Source: Chroococcidiopsis thermalis PCC 7203 (GTDB lineage: Bacteria; Cyanobacteriota; Cyanobacteriia; Cyanobacteriales; Chroococcidiopsidaceae). Taken from it: DNA of 64,000 bases. The notes under the pieces were generated by a model, which worked only from the letters and a program-made list of their open reading frames with translations, was not told where the DNA came from and made no database searches. The position numbers and the translations under genes were made by a program. Shown here piece by piece: positions 44,258 through 53,668 of this stretch. The stretch spans positions 2,654,336 through 2,718,335 of the forward strand of contig NC_019695.1 in NCBI RefSeq assembly GCF_000317125.1. The letters run 5' to 3'. Each line of letters opens with the position of its first letter. Position 1 is the stretch's first letter.

Positions 44258-46192
44258 ATGAACCTTCACCTACGCATTCTAGTTGTCGAGGATTCGGAAG
44301 ACGATATGCTGCTAATGCTGCGGGAACTGCGGCGGAGCGGCTATAGCGTGGATTACGAGCGGGTAGAGACTGCTGCCCAGATGCAGGCGGCGCTCGATCG
44401 CCAGTCGTGGGATATTGTCATTGCCGATTACACTCTACCTGCGTTTAGCGCTCCAGATGCCCTAAAACTATTGCAAAGCCAGCAGCGTAATTTACCGTTT
44501 ATCATTGTCTCCGGTACGATTGGCGAAGAAACTGCTGTTGCTGCGATGAAAGCGGGAGCGCACGACTACATCACCAAGGGTAATTTAGCTCGGTTAATGC
44601 CTGCGGTGGAGCGAGAACTGCGCGAGGCGAAGGAACGACAAAAACGACATAACGCAGAACAGGCATTAAGAGAAAGCGAAGAACGGTTTCGTCAATTGGC
44701 AGAAAACATTGCCGAGAGCGTGTTTTGGATGTCAGACCCCAAAGCGCGTCAGCAACTCTACGTCAGCCCTGCCTACGAACGTATCTGGGGGCGATCCTGC
44801 GAGAGTTTGTATGCCAACTTTATGGAATGGTTAGAGGCAATTCATCCTGAAGATCGGCAACGCATTCAAACGAACTTCTTCGAGCAGGCTTTAGCAGGTC
44901 ATTACGATGAAGAGTATCGAATTATCCGTCCCGATGGCTCGATCCGATGGATTCGCGATCGCGGTTTTCCAATTCAAAATGACTCTGGTGCATCTTACCG
45001 CGTGGTAGGCATTGCGGAAGATATTACTACTCGCAAGCTGACAGAAGCAGCCCTGCGCCACGCCCAACGTTTGGAAAGTCTGGGGACTCTGGCAAGTGGC
45101 ATTGCCCACGACTTCAACAATATTCTCACTCCGATTCTGGCAACCGCTCAACTGCTATCTCTAAAACTCCCCCTAGACGAGCAGGATCGACACCTACTCC
45201 AGCTGATCGAAGACAGTGCCAAACGCGGGGCAGATTTGGTTAAGCAAATTTTAGTCTTTGCTCGTGGGGTGGAAGGCAAGCGAGTGCCATTGCAACTCAG
45301 ACATATATTGTCAGAAGTCATGCACGTTGCCCGCCAAACCTTCCCCAAAACCATTGAAATTTATACAGACTTTCCCACTGCTAATCTTTGGACGGTTGCT
45401 GCCGATGCTACCCAACTGCATCAGGTATTTATGAATCTCTGCGTCAATGCCCGCGATGCCATGCCCAATGGTGGAACTCTCGGGCTTGCAGCTGAAAATA
45501 AACTCGTTGATGAAGCCTGTACTCGGATGAATCCAGAAGCTAGCCCGGGTTCTTACGTGGCGATCGCGATTTCGGATACAGGAACGGGAATTCCATCTGA
45601 ACTGTTAGAGCGAATTTTTGACCCCTTTTTCACGACTAAAGAAGTAGGCAAAGGGACAGGACTGGGTTTATCCACTGCGTTAGGCATTGTGAAAAACCAC
45701 GGTGGTTTTGTCAAGGTGTACAGCGAGGTGGGAAGAGGGTCGCAATTTAAAGTCTACTTACCTGCGATCGAAGATGCAGAAACTCAGCCAGCAGCAGAAC
45801 TCGCGCTTTTGACTGGTAACAACGAGTTAATTCTGATTGTGGAAGACGAACTATCGATCCAACAGGTGACTCAAACCTCCTTGGAAGAGTACAATTACAG
45901 GACTCTGATTGCCAAAGATGGGATTGAGGCGATCGCTCTCTATGCCGCTCGTAAGTATGAGATCGATCTCGTGCTGATGGATGTGATGATGCCGTTGATG
46001 GATGGGTTAACTGCAACTCGCACCCTACAAAAACTCAATCCTAAAATCAAGGCGATTGTTACGAGTGGTTTAGCATCGAATAGCCTGATGGCTGAAATAA
46101 CCGAAATCGGTGTCAAAGCATTTTTACCCAAGCCCTATACGACGAAAGAATTATTGGACGCAATACATAAAGTTTTGCAGCTTGATAGGTAA
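44258..46192 (+). CDS. Hybrid histidine kinase: REC-PAS-HisKA-HATPase-REC
   Basis: The N-terminal REC has D57 in DIVIADYTLP. A PAS domain (about 140-260) has FRQLAENIAESVFWMSD and a PAC segment IRWIRDRGFPI. HisKA has H284 in GIAHDFNNIL (NtrB-like group), and HATPase_c has NLCVNARDAMPNGG and GTGLGLSTALGI. The C-terminal REC has D575 in LVLMDVMMPLMDG. It begins 9 bp after the Rcp1-like gene, forming a three-gene signalling operon; the N-terminal REC may receive phosphate from the first kinase. Confidence 0.9.
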   Translation: MNLHLRILVVEDSEDDMLLMLRELRRSGYSVDYERVETAAQMQAALDRQSWDIVIADYTLPAFSAPDALKLLQSQQRNLPFIIVSGTIGEETAVAAMKAGAHDYITKGNLARLMPAVERELREAKERQKRHNAEQALRESEERFRQLAENIAESVFWMSDPKARQQLYVSPAYERIWGRSCESLYANFMEWLEAIHPEDRQRIQTNFFEQALAGHYDEEYRIIRPDGSIRWIRDRGFPIQNDSGASYRVVGIAEDITTRKLTEAALRHAQRLESLGTLASGIAHDFNNILTPILATAQLLSLKLPLDEQDRHLLQLIEDSAKRGADLVKQILVFARGVEGKRVPLQLRHILSEVMHVARQTFPKTIEIYTDFPTANLWTVAADATQLHQVFMNLCVNARDAMPNGGTLGLAAENKLVDEACTRMNPEASPGSYVAIAISDTGTGIPSELLERIFDPFFTTKEVGKGTGLGLSTALGIVKNHGGFVKVYSEVGRGSQFKVYLPAIEDAETQPAAELALLTGNNELILIVEDELSIQQVTQTSLEEYNYRTLIAKDGIEAIALYAARKYEIDLVLMDVMMPLMDGLTATRTLQKLNPKIKAIVTSGLASNSLMAEITEIGVKAFLPKPYTTKELLDAIHKVLQLDR

Positions 46193-46369
46193 TTGGTTGT
46201 TGGTAATTGGTAATTGGTAATTGGTAATTGGTAGTTGAGTGGTGCGTGGTGCGTGACAAGAATTTCATTTAATTCTTCTGACTCCTGTACGGGCGGGTTC
46301 ACCCGAAATCTTCGTCGGAGTTAGAGATCTTTGGTGAACCCGCCCTTACGACTCCTTCTGATAACTGAT
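46193..46369. repeat. Heptamer repeats plus a GGGCGGGTTC hairpin
   Basis: GGTAATT repeats (46193-46236) and GTGGTGCGTG copies (46241-46255) precede a hairpin at 46287-46349 with arms GTACGGGCGGGTTCACC and GGTGAACCCGCCCTTAC. It lies between convergent genes and may serve as a terminator. Confidence 0.8.
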
Positions 46370-49201
46370 TTACAGCTCAAATTCCACTTTGACGACATCC
46401 GCAGCCCGATGCAGGTGGAAACCGAGTTTTTCACAGACTTTTTGCATGGCTCGATTTTCGGCGAGAATTTCGCCAGTAATGCGATCGAGTTTTTCGTCGC
46501 GACCGACTTGTAATAGACGACTCAATAATTCCGTACCTAACCCTTGTCGCTGATGGCGATCGCCTACCAAAATAGCAAATTCTGCTTCGTTGAAGCCGTG
46601 TAATTTACTCAGACGACCAACTGCTAATATTTCTCTTGTTGAGGTTTGTGGATGACGGTACTCCGCGACTAATGCCATTTCGCGATCGTAATCGATAAAG
46701 CATATCCGCGTTAGTCTTTCGTGTGCGATTCGCTGACTTAACTTAATCAAATGAAAATAACGAAAATAGACACTTTCTTCCGATAGAGTTTGATGAAACT
46801 GCACCATTAAAGGTTCGTCTTCGGGACGAATCGGACGAATAGTAACGATCGTGCCATCTCTCATCGTCCATTGACTCACGTACTGCTGGGGATAGGGACG
46901 AATCGCCAGTTTCGGCAACCGATCTTCTGGTGTTTCCGGTGAGTGCAAAACGATCCGCGCATCTAAAGCGAGGAGGGAATCAGGACGAGCTAGCAACGGA
47001 TTGATATCAATCTCCTTAATCCACCGCTGTTCGACTACGAGTTGACTGAATAATACTAAAAGTTGTTCTAGTGCTTCTAGATCGATGCTTTTTCTACCTC
47101 TGACTCCTTGCAATGCTTTGTAAATTTGGGTTTGTTCCATCATTCGGCGTGCCAGAGTGGTATTTAAGGGAGGTAGGGCGATCGCTCGATCTTTAAATAC
47201 CTCCACTAACTGTCCCCCTAAGCCAAATAGCAGCGTAGAACCGAATTGTGGATCGAGACTGCTGCCAATAATCAATTCGTAACCATCCAATTTCAGCATC
47301 GGTTGAACGGTAACGCCTAAGAATAGTGGTGCGTGGTGTGTCGTGCGTGGTGCGTGGGGTTTTATAGGGGCGCACGGCTGTGCGCCCATACCGGAGTGAG
47401 GAGGATTATTTTGGACGTATTGGTTGACAGAATTTTCAATTTTGTGGTACGCAGAACGCACGGCATCGGCATCGGGTAAATTTAACTGCACGCCGCCGAC
47501 ATCGGTTTTGTGGGTAATGGTTTCGGAAAAGAGTTTCAGGACAACGGGATATCCAATGCGATCGCTATATTCAACTGCTTCTGCTTCACTTCTGGCAATG
47601 TAAGTCGGAACGACGGGAATACCATAAGCAGCTAGCACTTGCTTAGATTCAACCTCCGTCAAAATCGTGCGTCCCTGCTGTCGTGCTGTATCAATAATTT
47701 GTGTCACCAGAGAACAGCTGTTGCTATCTGCTAAATTTACTGGTAGAGCAGGAGTTTCATATATTCCCCGCAAATTGTAGCTATAACGCCACATGAGACT
47801 GAATACGCGGGCGGCTGTATCTGGATATTGATAAGTAGGAATGCCAGCATCGTTAAGAATCTTTTCCCCGTCGATGACATCTGCACCGCCCATCCAACTC
47901 GCCAGAATCGGTTTATCTTGTAGAGATGTTACAGGTAACGTCTCTACATAAGATTTCAATGCTTCTGCCGTCTTGGTAGGGTCAGTCATGGCTTGCGGGG
48001 TTAAGATTACTAACAAACCATCACTATTTGGGTCTTTTGCTGCGACCTCTAAGGCTTGAGTGTAACGCTGGGGTTCGGCATCTCCTAAAATGTCAATTGG
48101 GTTGCTGCGGCTCCAGTGGGTAGGCAGGAATCGATTCAATTCAGTGCGAGTCTCCTCGCTTAATTCTGACAGTTCTCCCCCCATAGCAATCAAGGCATCG
48201 GTAGTTAGTACCCCAGGTCCACCAGCATTGGTCAGAATTGTCAAGCGCCGACCTTTGGGACGGGGTTGTTTTGCTAAAACCTCCGCCATATCAAATAAGT
48301 CAGAGATCCGGTTGACTTGCAACACGCCGGAACGCCGGAAAGCTGCATCTAATACCACATCGCTACCAGCTAGCGCTCCTGTATGGGAAGCCGCTGCTTT
48401 TGCTGCTGCCTCCGTCCGACCTGCTTTGAGGACGATAATTGGTTTGGTCAGTGCAACTTCCCTAGCTGCCGAAAGGAACGATCGCGCATTACCAATAGAC
48501 TCCATGTAAATGACGATGCTTTTGGTATGAGGATCGTCACCGAGATAGTAAATTAAATCGCCCCAATTAACATCGAGCATGGAACCGATGGAGACAAAGG
48601 CGCTAAAACCAACATTTTCTTGCTTGCTCCAATCGAGGATCGCCGTGCAGAGCGCTCCACTTTGGCTAATGAAACCAACATTACCAGGTCGGGCGATCGC
48701 GCTAGCAAACGTAGCATTTAAGCCTGTACGCGGACTCATCACCCCCAAGCAGTTAGGACCGACAATTCGCAGATTGCCTCGACGTGCTTGTTCTAACACT
48801 TGCCGTTCTAACTCGATCCCAGCTACTCCAGCTTCTTTAAACCCAGCAGAAATAATAATTGCACCTTTAACTCCTGCGGCGACACATTCTGCAATCGCCC
48901 TTGGTACGCTAGGAGCGGGGATAGCTATGACTGCGAGATCGACTGGCGCGGGAACATCTTGAATGGTGGGATAAGCTTTAATTCCCAATACGCTAGGACG
49001 TTTGGGATTGACGGGAAATACAGTTCCCCCAAAGGGATTGCTGATGAGATTCCATAGCAGGGTACGTCCGACACTACCTTGTTTTTCGCTAGCTCCAATT
49101 ACAGCAACGTTCTGGGGAGCAAAAATTGAGTTGAGGGGGTTGCTCGACTGCTCGGAGCGGAGAATGTCATGAGCGCGTTCGGCGATCGTTTGTTGTCTCA
49201 C
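46370..49201 (-). CDS. ADP-forming acyl-CoA synthetase fused to a GNAT domain (acetate-CoA ligase family)
   Basis: Domains: CoA-binding Rossmann (about 25-150; [14 protein letters not shown]), succinyl-CoA-ligase-like flavodoxin part with the phospho-His region [14 protein letters not shown]-grasp (about 500-730; [22 protein letters not shown]), and a C-terminal GNAT (about 770-943; [20 protein letters not shown]). Relatives make acyl-CoA with ADP or act as protein acetyltransferases (Pat-type). Two stretches, residues about 418-428 and 601-626, are encoded by repeats otherwise found in gaps, yet the frame is kept. Confidence 0.88.
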   Translation of the reverse strand: MRQQTIAERAHDILRSEQSSNPLNSIFAPQNVAVIGASEKQGSVGRTLLWNLISNPFGGTVFPVNPKRPSVLGIKAYPTIQDVPAPVDLAVIAIPAPSVPRAIAECVAAGVKGAIIISAGFKEAGVAGIELERQVLEQARRGNLRIVGPNCLGVMSPRTGLNATFASAIARPGNVGFISQSGALCTAILDWSKQENVGFSAFVSIGSMLDVNWGDLIYYLGDDPHTKSIVIYMESIGNARSFLSAAREVALTKPIIVLKAGRTEAAAKAAASHTGALAGSDVVLDAAFRRSGVLQVNRISDLFDMAEVLAKQPRPKGRRLTILTNAGGPGVLTTDALIAMGGELSELSEETRTELNRFLPTHWSRSNPIDILGDAEPQRYTQALEVAAKDPNSDGLLVILTPQAMTDPTKTAEALKSYVETLPVTSLQDKPILASWMGGADVIDGEKILNDAGIPTYQYPDTAARVFSLMWRYSYNLRGIYETPALPVNLADSNSCSLVTQIIDTARQQGRTILTEVESKQVLAAYGIPVVPTYIARSEAEAVEYSDRIGYPVVLKLFSETITHKTDVGGVQLNLPDADAVRSAYHKIENSVNQYVQNNPPHSGMGAQPCAPIKPHAPRTTHHAPLFLGVTVQPMLKLDGYELIIGSSLDPQFGSTLLFGLGGQLVEVFKDRAIALPPLNTTLARRMMEQTQIYKALQGVRGRKSIDLEALEQLLVLFSQLVVEQRWIKEIDINPLLARPDSLLALDARIVLHSPETPEDRLPKLAIRPYPQQYVSQWTMRDGTIVTIRPIRPEDEPLMVQFHQTLSEESVYFRYFHLIKLSQRIAHERLTRICFIDYDREMALVAEYRHPQTSTREILAVGRLSKLHGFNEAEFAILVGDRHQRQGLGTELLSRLLQVGRDEKLDRITGEILAENRAMQKVCEKLGFHLHRAADVVKVEFEL
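47323..47399. repeat. In-gene repeat: GTGCGTGG heptamers plus GGGGCGCACGGC hairpin
   Basis: Within the CoA-ligase gene, GTGGTGCGTGGTGTGT... heptamers are followed by a hairpin ATAGGGGCGCACGG/CTGTGCGCCCATA (47364-47390). They encode a Pro/His/Ala-rich segment ([20 protein letters not shown]) ahead of LGVTVQPML. Confidence 0.85.
47919..47948. repeat. In-gene copy of the GTAGAGACGTTACA palindrome
   Basis: TGTAGAGATGTTACAG/GTAACGTCTCTACA lies within the CoA-ligase gene and encodes [10 protein letters not shown] in frame between two conserved parts (EALKSY and [10 protein letters not shown]). Confidence 0.9.
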
Positions 49202-49233
49202 TGCGGCTCACCTTTGCTAAGTCAAAAGTTCTC

Positions 49234-49297
49234 TGTAGAGACGTTACATGTAACGTCTCTACACATGTAACGTCTCTACACATGTAACATCTCTACA
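49234..49297. repeat. Triple-arm GTAGAGACGTTACATG repeat, overlapping the lysR stop
   Basis: A full palindrome (49234-49263) is followed by two more ACATGTAACRTCTCTAC half copies. The last half copy encodes the final residues and stop codon of the LysR gene (49276). Confidence 0.9.
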
Positions 49298-50181
49298 GAA
49301 AAATGTTCGTATATGGATTCAATAAAGTTCTGCAAAATAGGCGATCGCTCTCCCTTTCGCCATGCTACAGCAATTTCAATTTCAGGAGTTGGTTCTATAA
49401 GCGATCGATATATCACCCCGGCTCGCTGTAAATTTTGTAGAGAAGACGGTACTAGCGCCACTCCTACACCACCTGCTACTAAACTAATGCTAGTTTGTAG
49501 TTGTATTGCTTCTTGCACTGCTATTGGACTAAACTCCGTCTGTTGAAAAAATTGCCTAATTTGATTGTAAAGTCCACTACCTAAACGGGCAGGTGGCAAA
49601 ACGAATAATTCTTGACTCAAGGCTCGAATTGATATTTGAGTGGATGTAGCGAGAGGATGAGTTTCTGGGATTGCGATCGCCATGCCTTCTTTTAACACGG
49701 AAACTATTTCTAACTCTATTTCTTCTAAATCGATTGGTAAGTAAAGAATACCCGCATCAATTTGCTGTTGTTGTAACTGCAAGATTTGTTGCGGCGTTGT
49801 CAATTCATGTAAATCCAATACTACCTCTGGACATCGTTCTCGAAAGGCTTTTAATAAAGTGGGTAAAACGCTATATGTCGCCGAACTATTAAACCCCAAG
49901 CTCAAACGTCCAATTTCGCCGCGACTCGCTCGTTGTGCTGCTTCCACAGCTTGCTCGATTTGCCTAAGTAACTGTCGTACTTTTTCTAAAAATACTCGAC
50001 CCGCAACAGTCAATTCTACACGTCGTTTAGTGCGATCGAATAACCTGACTCCAATTTCAGCTTCTAAATCGCGAATTTGCTGACTTAGTGGCGGTTGAGC
50101 CATATGGAGGCGTTCGGCGGCGCGACTGAAATTTAATTCCTCCGCGACAGCGATGAAATAGCGCAGGTGGCGAAGTTCCAT
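49276..50181 (-). CDS. LysR-family transcriptional regulator
   Basis: The start at 50181 gives MELRHLRYFIAVAEELNFSRAAERLHMAQPPLSQQIRDLE, a canonical LysR winged HTH; the upstream open frame is repeat sequence. The ligand domain runs from about 90 to 295. The last six residues (VEMLHV) and stop are encoded by the palindromic repeat next door, so the original C-terminus may have been replaced. A divergent GNAT gene starts 223 bp away, the usual position of a LysR target. Confidence 0.9.
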   Translation of the reverse strand: MELRHLRYFIAVAEELNFSRAAERLHMAQPPLSQQIRDLEAEIGVRLFDRTKRRVELTVAGRVFLEKVRQLLRQIEQAVEAAQRASRGEIGRLSLGFNSSATYSVLPTLLKAFRERCPEVVLDLHELTTPQQILQLQQQQIDAGILYLPIDLEEIELEIVSVLKEGMAIAIPETHPLATSTQISIRALSQELFVLPPARLGSGLYNQIRQFFQQTEFSPIAVQEAIQLQTSISLVAGGVGVALVPSSLQNLQRAGVIYRSLIEPTPEIEIAVAWRKGERSPILQNFIESIYEHFSVEMLHV

Positions 50182-50268
50182 GATGGTAATTGGTAATTGG
50201 TAATTGGTAGTTGGTGGTTGGTGGTTGTAGTTATCCTCCGTGTCTTCCTTGTCCCGACTCCCGACTCC

Positions 50269-50296
50269 GTATAGGCGCACAGATGTGTGCCCCTAC
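50269..50296. repeat. GTATAGGCGCACA hairpin
   Basis: The arms GTATAGGCGCACA and TGTGTGCCCCTAC have one mismatch; the hairpin lies in the intergenic region upstream of lysR. A member of the GGGGCGCAC hairpin family. Confidence 0.7.
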
Positions 50297-50404
50297 CAAC
50301 TCCCATATTTATATATTTAAAATATAAATATTTTACTAAATATATATTGGACATATGAAAAAAGCTTTTTTACAGTACAGGTAAGTACGCAATGGATACA
50401 TCAG

Positions 50405-50866
50405 ATGAGTAATATCAATATTCAAATTCGATTGGCAACGGTTGAGGATTTAGAGCAAGTATTTTCGTTTATCCGTCAAAAAGCAGCATTTGATGGATAT
50501 CTAGACGAACTGCAAGCAACTCCCCAGCAGTTAGAGACAACATTATTTGGGCGATCGCCCCTAGCGAGAGTATTATTGGCAGAAGTTGATAACAGCGCGA
50601 TCGCATTTGCCTTATTTTTCTACACCTACTCCAGTTTTCTCGGTAAACCGAGTATCTGGCTCGACGATTTATTTGTACAGCCACATATGCGCGGACAAAG
50701 AGTCGGAACCGCATTACTCAACTACTTATCAACCCTCGCCAGCGAGAACGATTGCGGACGCATAGAATGGACAGTGAACGTCAACAACGATCGCGGCATC
50801 GAATTTTACCAAAAACAAGGCGCGCAAATACTCAACAACCTGCGCTTGTGTCGTCTCAGTTATTAG
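50405..50866 (+). CDS. GNAT-family N-acetyltransferase
   Basis: 153 residues: IQIRLATVEDLEQVFSFIRQKA at the start, LDDLFVQPHMRGQRVGTALLNYLS (acetyl-CoA pyrophosphate loop, Q/RxxGxG/A) and WTVNVNNDRGIEFYQKQGAQ. It matches the small diamine/amine acetyltransferase-like GNAT group. Divergent from lysR, which may control it. The substrate is unknown. Confidence 0.87.
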   Translation: MSNINIQIRLATVEDLEQVFSFIRQKAAFDGYLDELQATPQQLETTLFGRSPLARVLLAEVDNSAIAFALFFYTYSSFLGKPSIWLDDLFVQPHMRGQRVGTALLNYLSTLASENDCGRIEWTVNVNNDRGIEFYQKQGAQILNNLRLCRLSY

Positions 50867-50879
50867 TGACTGGGGAACA

Positions 50880-50945
50880 GGAGACAGGCAACGGGGAACA
50901 GTTATTTTGACTTTTGACTTTTAACTTTTGACTTTTGACTTTTCA
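50880..50945. repeat. (TTTTGAC)n heptamer repeat
   Basis: About five copies of TTTTGAC/TTTTAAC upstream of the dapL gene. Confidence 0.8.
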
Positions 50946-50986
50946 CCAGCCCTTAAAATTATTTACGGCACACATGGAGATCGATC

Positions 50987-52222
50987 GTGGCAAAGATTAA
51001 CGATAACTACCTGAAACTCAAAGCAGGCTACCTGTTTCCTGAAATTGCGCGGCGGGTGAATGCATTTGCTGAGGCGAATCCCGAGGCAAAAATTATCCGG
51101 TTGGGAATTGGCGATGTCACCGAACCATTACCAGAAGCTTGTCGCGCGGCGATGATTCAAGCTGTCGAAGAAATGGGCGATCGCGCTACTTTTAAAGGCT
51201 ACGGTCCCGAACAAGGTTATGCTTGGTTGCGGGAGAAGATTGCTAGCCACGATTTTCAAGCGCGAGGATGCGATATTGACGCTTCAGAAATTTTTATTTC
51301 TGATGGTTCTAAGTGCGATACGGGCAACATTCTCGATATTTTTGGCAAAGATAACACGATTGCCGTTACCGATCCTGTATATCCCGTGTATGTCGATACG
51401 AATGTCATGGCTGGACATACGGGAGAGGCAAATGAAAAAGGCGAGTATGGCGGTTTAGTCTATCTTCCCGTGACGGCAGAAAACAACTTTACTGCCGAAA
51501 TTCCGACTCAAAAAGTCGATTTGATTTATCTGTGTTTCCCCAACAACCCTACAGGTGCGACAGCAACGCGGGAACATCTCCAAGCGTGGGTAAACTACGC
51601 CAAAGCTAACAATTCCATAATTTTCTTCGATGCTGCCTACGAAGCATACATCACAGATCCCGATCTACCCCATTCTATTTATGAAATTGAGGGGGCTAGA
51701 GATTGCGCGATCGAATTTCGTTCTTTTTCTAAAAATGCTGGCTTTACAGGTACGCGCTGCGCTTTAACTGTCGTACCCAAAACCCTCAAGGCAAAGGCTG
51801 CTGATGGTTCCGATGTAGAATTGTGGAAATTGTGGAATCGTCGTCAATCCACTAAATTTAATGGTGTATCTTACATCGTGCAGCGTGGTGCTGAGGCAGT
51901 TTATTCGGAAGCAGGGAAGTCACAAATTAACGCTCTTGTCAATTTTTATCTAGAAAACGCCAAAATCATCCGTACTCAACTGATGGCTGCGGGTTTAGAA
52001 GTGTATGGCGGCGTGAATGCACCTTATGTCTGGGTAAAAACCCCGCACGGTTTATCCAGTTGGGATTTCTTTGATAAGCTGCTGCAAGTTTGCAATGTGG
52101 TGGGAACGCCTGGTTCGGGATTTGGTGCGGCTGGTGAAGGCTACTTCCGTATCTCTGCATTCAACAGTCGCGAGAACGTGGAAGAAGCGATGAAACGGAT
52201 TGTCGAGAAGTTTAAAGTGTAG
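50987..52222 (+). CDS. dapL: LL-diaminopimelate aminotransferase
   Basis: A PLP aminotransferase converting tetrahydrodipicolinate directly to LL-diaminopimelate for lysine and peptidoglycan, the route used by cyanobacteria and plants. Visible signatures: [54 protein letters not shown], and the PLP lysine in [12 protein letters not shown]. 411 residues is the normal length. GTG start at 50987 with GGAG 7 bp before it; the nearby ATG at 50974 is out of frame. Confidence 0.97.
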   Translation: MAKINDNYLKLKAGYLFPEIARRVNAFAEANPEAKIIRLGIGDVTEPLPEACRAAMIQAVEEMGDRATFKGYGPEQGYAWLREKIASHDFQARGCDIDASEIFISDGSKCDTGNILDIFGKDNTIAVTDPVYPVYVDTNVMAGHTGEANEKGEYGGLVYLPVTAENNFTAEIPTQKVDLIYLCFPNNPTGATATREHLQAWVNYAKANNSIIFFDAAYEAYITDPDLPHSIYEIEGARDCAIEFRSFSKNAGFTGTRCALTVVPKTLKAKAADGSDVELWKLWNRRQSTKFNGVSYIVQRGAEAVYSEAGKSQINALVNFYLENAKIIRTQLMAAGLEVYGGVNAPYVWVKTPHGLSSWDFFDKLLQVCNVVGTPGSGFGAAGEGYFRISAFNSRENVEEAMKRIVEKFKV

Positions 52223-52236
52223 AGCGAAAATACAGT

Positions 52237-52297
52237 GTAGGGGCGAGTTCACCAAAAATCTCTATACTTAGGTGAAGATCTATCTAAACTCGCCCCG
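52237..52297. repeat. GTAGGGGCGAGTT hairpin after dapL
   Basis: The arms GTAGGGGCGAGTT and AAACTCGCCCC surround a loop of about 37 bp. It starts 15 bp after the dapL stop and may act as its terminator. A variant of the GGGCGGGTTT family. Confidence 0.7.
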
Positions 52298-52320
52298 ATC
52301 GATCTGCTGTCAATTTCCCT

Positions 52321-52476
52321 ATGACGACCACGATTCCTGTTGTCAAACCTGTTAGCCAAATGCAGCTGGCTCCTGGTAGTGTAGTGACTATTCCCAACGT
52401 CAGTTGGCAAGAATTTGAGTTAATCTTGCACGAATTAACAGTTTGCGATCGCCATAAACTCACTTATTTATCCTGA
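52321..52476 (+). pseudogene. N-terminal remnant of a Uma2-family (DUF820) nuclease gene
   Basis: 51 codons matching the usual Uma2 opening: VVTIPNVSWQEFELILHELTVCDRHKLTYL. It stops at TGA exactly where the family continues with (Y/S)-(Q/D)-G-x-LEIM. The PD-(D/E)XK core is absent. It overlaps the small gene on the other strand by 13 bp. Confidence 0.7.
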
Positions 52477-52679
52477 CTAGATTCTGATTCTTCTGGACGC
52501 TGATATGCAGGAGGATAATCAACAAATTCATCGGTTCTAGTTGTATTAGTTGTAGCTCCTTCTGGTAAGACATCTTCGGCGGCATCGATTGATTTATCGG
52601 CAGCAATATCCATTTGACCCGCTGCATTTGTATTAGGTTTATCGCTTGTGCCTTTATGATTTGCATGACCGCTAGGCAT
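52464..52679 (-). CDS. Small hydrophilic, probably disordered protein
   Basis: 71 residues, rich in Asp, Glu, Thr, Asn and Pro, without hydrophobic segments (DIAADKSIDAAEDVLPEGA, DEFVDYPPAYQRPEES). GAGGA lies 7 bp before the ATG at 52679. The overlapping frame (start 52666) gives an unlikely hydrophobic-basic product, so this frame is preferred. Unknown function. Confidence 0.55.
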   Translation of the reverse strand: MPSGHANHKGTSDKPNTNAAGQMDIAADKSIDAAEDVLPEGATTNTTRTDEFVDYPPAYQRPEESESSQDK

Positions 52680-52761
52680 GATCTTTTCCTCGCATTTTCT
52701 ATATACTTTTAGATTAGACAGAGCGATCGCAGATCGACCCTATCAAAAGGCTAAGATTTCT

Positions 52762-53289
52762 ATGCAAGATTCGACTATTTTAAGCAAGATTCTCTCCGAA
52801 CATCGTCCGCCAGAAGCAATTTTTTCAACTTTACTACCAGTATTAGGAGATCTATTACAATGCGATCGCTGTTTTCTCTATTTACGCCATCCTCAAACTA
52901 ATATTGGTAAAGTTGTCAGTTGTTGGTGTCGCAGTCCTGAATATCCTGATGTAACTGATTCAGACTGGAAAGCAGAACCCACCGATTTAATAAACAACGA
53001 AGACCCTTTATTTGCAGCCGCTTTGCGTGCCGAACCATCAATTTTTGTGGAAGATGTAGAGACAGCAGATCCAAAAGTGGTCAATAAAGATTTTGAGCGT
53101 AAAAATTTCGGACACCGAGCTTTAATTCACGCTCATTTATGCGACAAAAATCAATTATGGGGTATTTTACAACCCTGTGTATTCGGTCAACCGAGAGTTT
53201 GGACTGAAACAGATCGTGAAATAATTTCAGATGTAATAGACAAGCTTACGCCTATAGTCGTTAATTATGTTACATCTACCCAGAATTAA
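52762..53289 (+). CDS. GAF-domain protein
   Basis: Translation from the ATG at 52762 gives 175 residues (the upstream in-frame ATG at 52678 overlaps the divergent small gene). One GAF domain: LPVLGDLLQCDRCFLYLRHP, FVEDVETADPKVVNKDFERKNFGHRALIHAHLCDKNQLWGILQPCVFGQPRVWTETDREII. It lacks the bilin Cys-His motif and any output domain. A small-molecule sensor partner role is possible but unproven. Confidence 0.78.
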   Translation: MQDSTILSKILSEHRPPEAIFSTLLPVLGDLLQCDRCFLYLRHPQTNIGKVVSCWCRSPEYPDVTDSDWKAEPTDLINNEDPLFAAALRAEPSIFVEDVETADPKVVNKDFERKNFGHRALIHAHLCDKNQLWGILQPCVFGQPRVWTETDREIISDVIDKLTPIVVNYVTSTQN

Positions 53290-53312
53290 ATAGTAGAGTG
53301 GGCAATGCCCAC

Positions 53313-53510
53313 CTATCTATATATAAAATAATTTAATTGTGAATCCCTCGCGATCGCAATTTTTTCTGATAATTGTCCCGTGCCGCAACCGAGATCTAAA
53401 ATTCTTTCTCCTGGCAGCGGTGACAGCAACTCTAGCAGTGATTCGCCGTACTGCCACACAAACGCATGTTTACTCTCGTAGAGGGATGTATTCCAAGCAT
53501 TTTCTGGCAT
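53313..53510 (-). pseudogene. Truncated SAM-dependent methyltransferase
   Basis: From the ATG at 53510 it reads NAWNTSLYESKHAFVWQYGESLLELLSPLPGERILDLGCGTGQLSEKIA, a clear methyltransferase N-terminus including motif I (LDLGCGTG). It then departs into about a dozen unrelated residues and a stop. All later motifs are missing, so it cannot be functional. Confidence 0.78.
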
Positions 53511-53668
53511 ATTTTTATCTTCGTCTGCTAGTTTCCCGGGCTTCAGGATAAATTGTAGTATCCACATGTACATGTAGTAGTATAGCAACGCGAGCGAAAG
53601 AGTTGACAAGTGAACTCATAACGAGTACGCTCTATCTGTATGTAGATTTGTGAAGTGAAGGAGATACC

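Noticed and set aside
48090-48962. Plus-strand ORFs of 127 and 139 codons
   Set aside because: They lie wholly antisense to the conserved CoA-ligase gene, have a composition typical of reverse-strand shadows and no domain.
52460-52666. 68-codon minus-strand ORF starting MQIIKAQ
   Set aside because: It overlaps the acidic 71-residue frame, which has the better ribosome binding site and composition.
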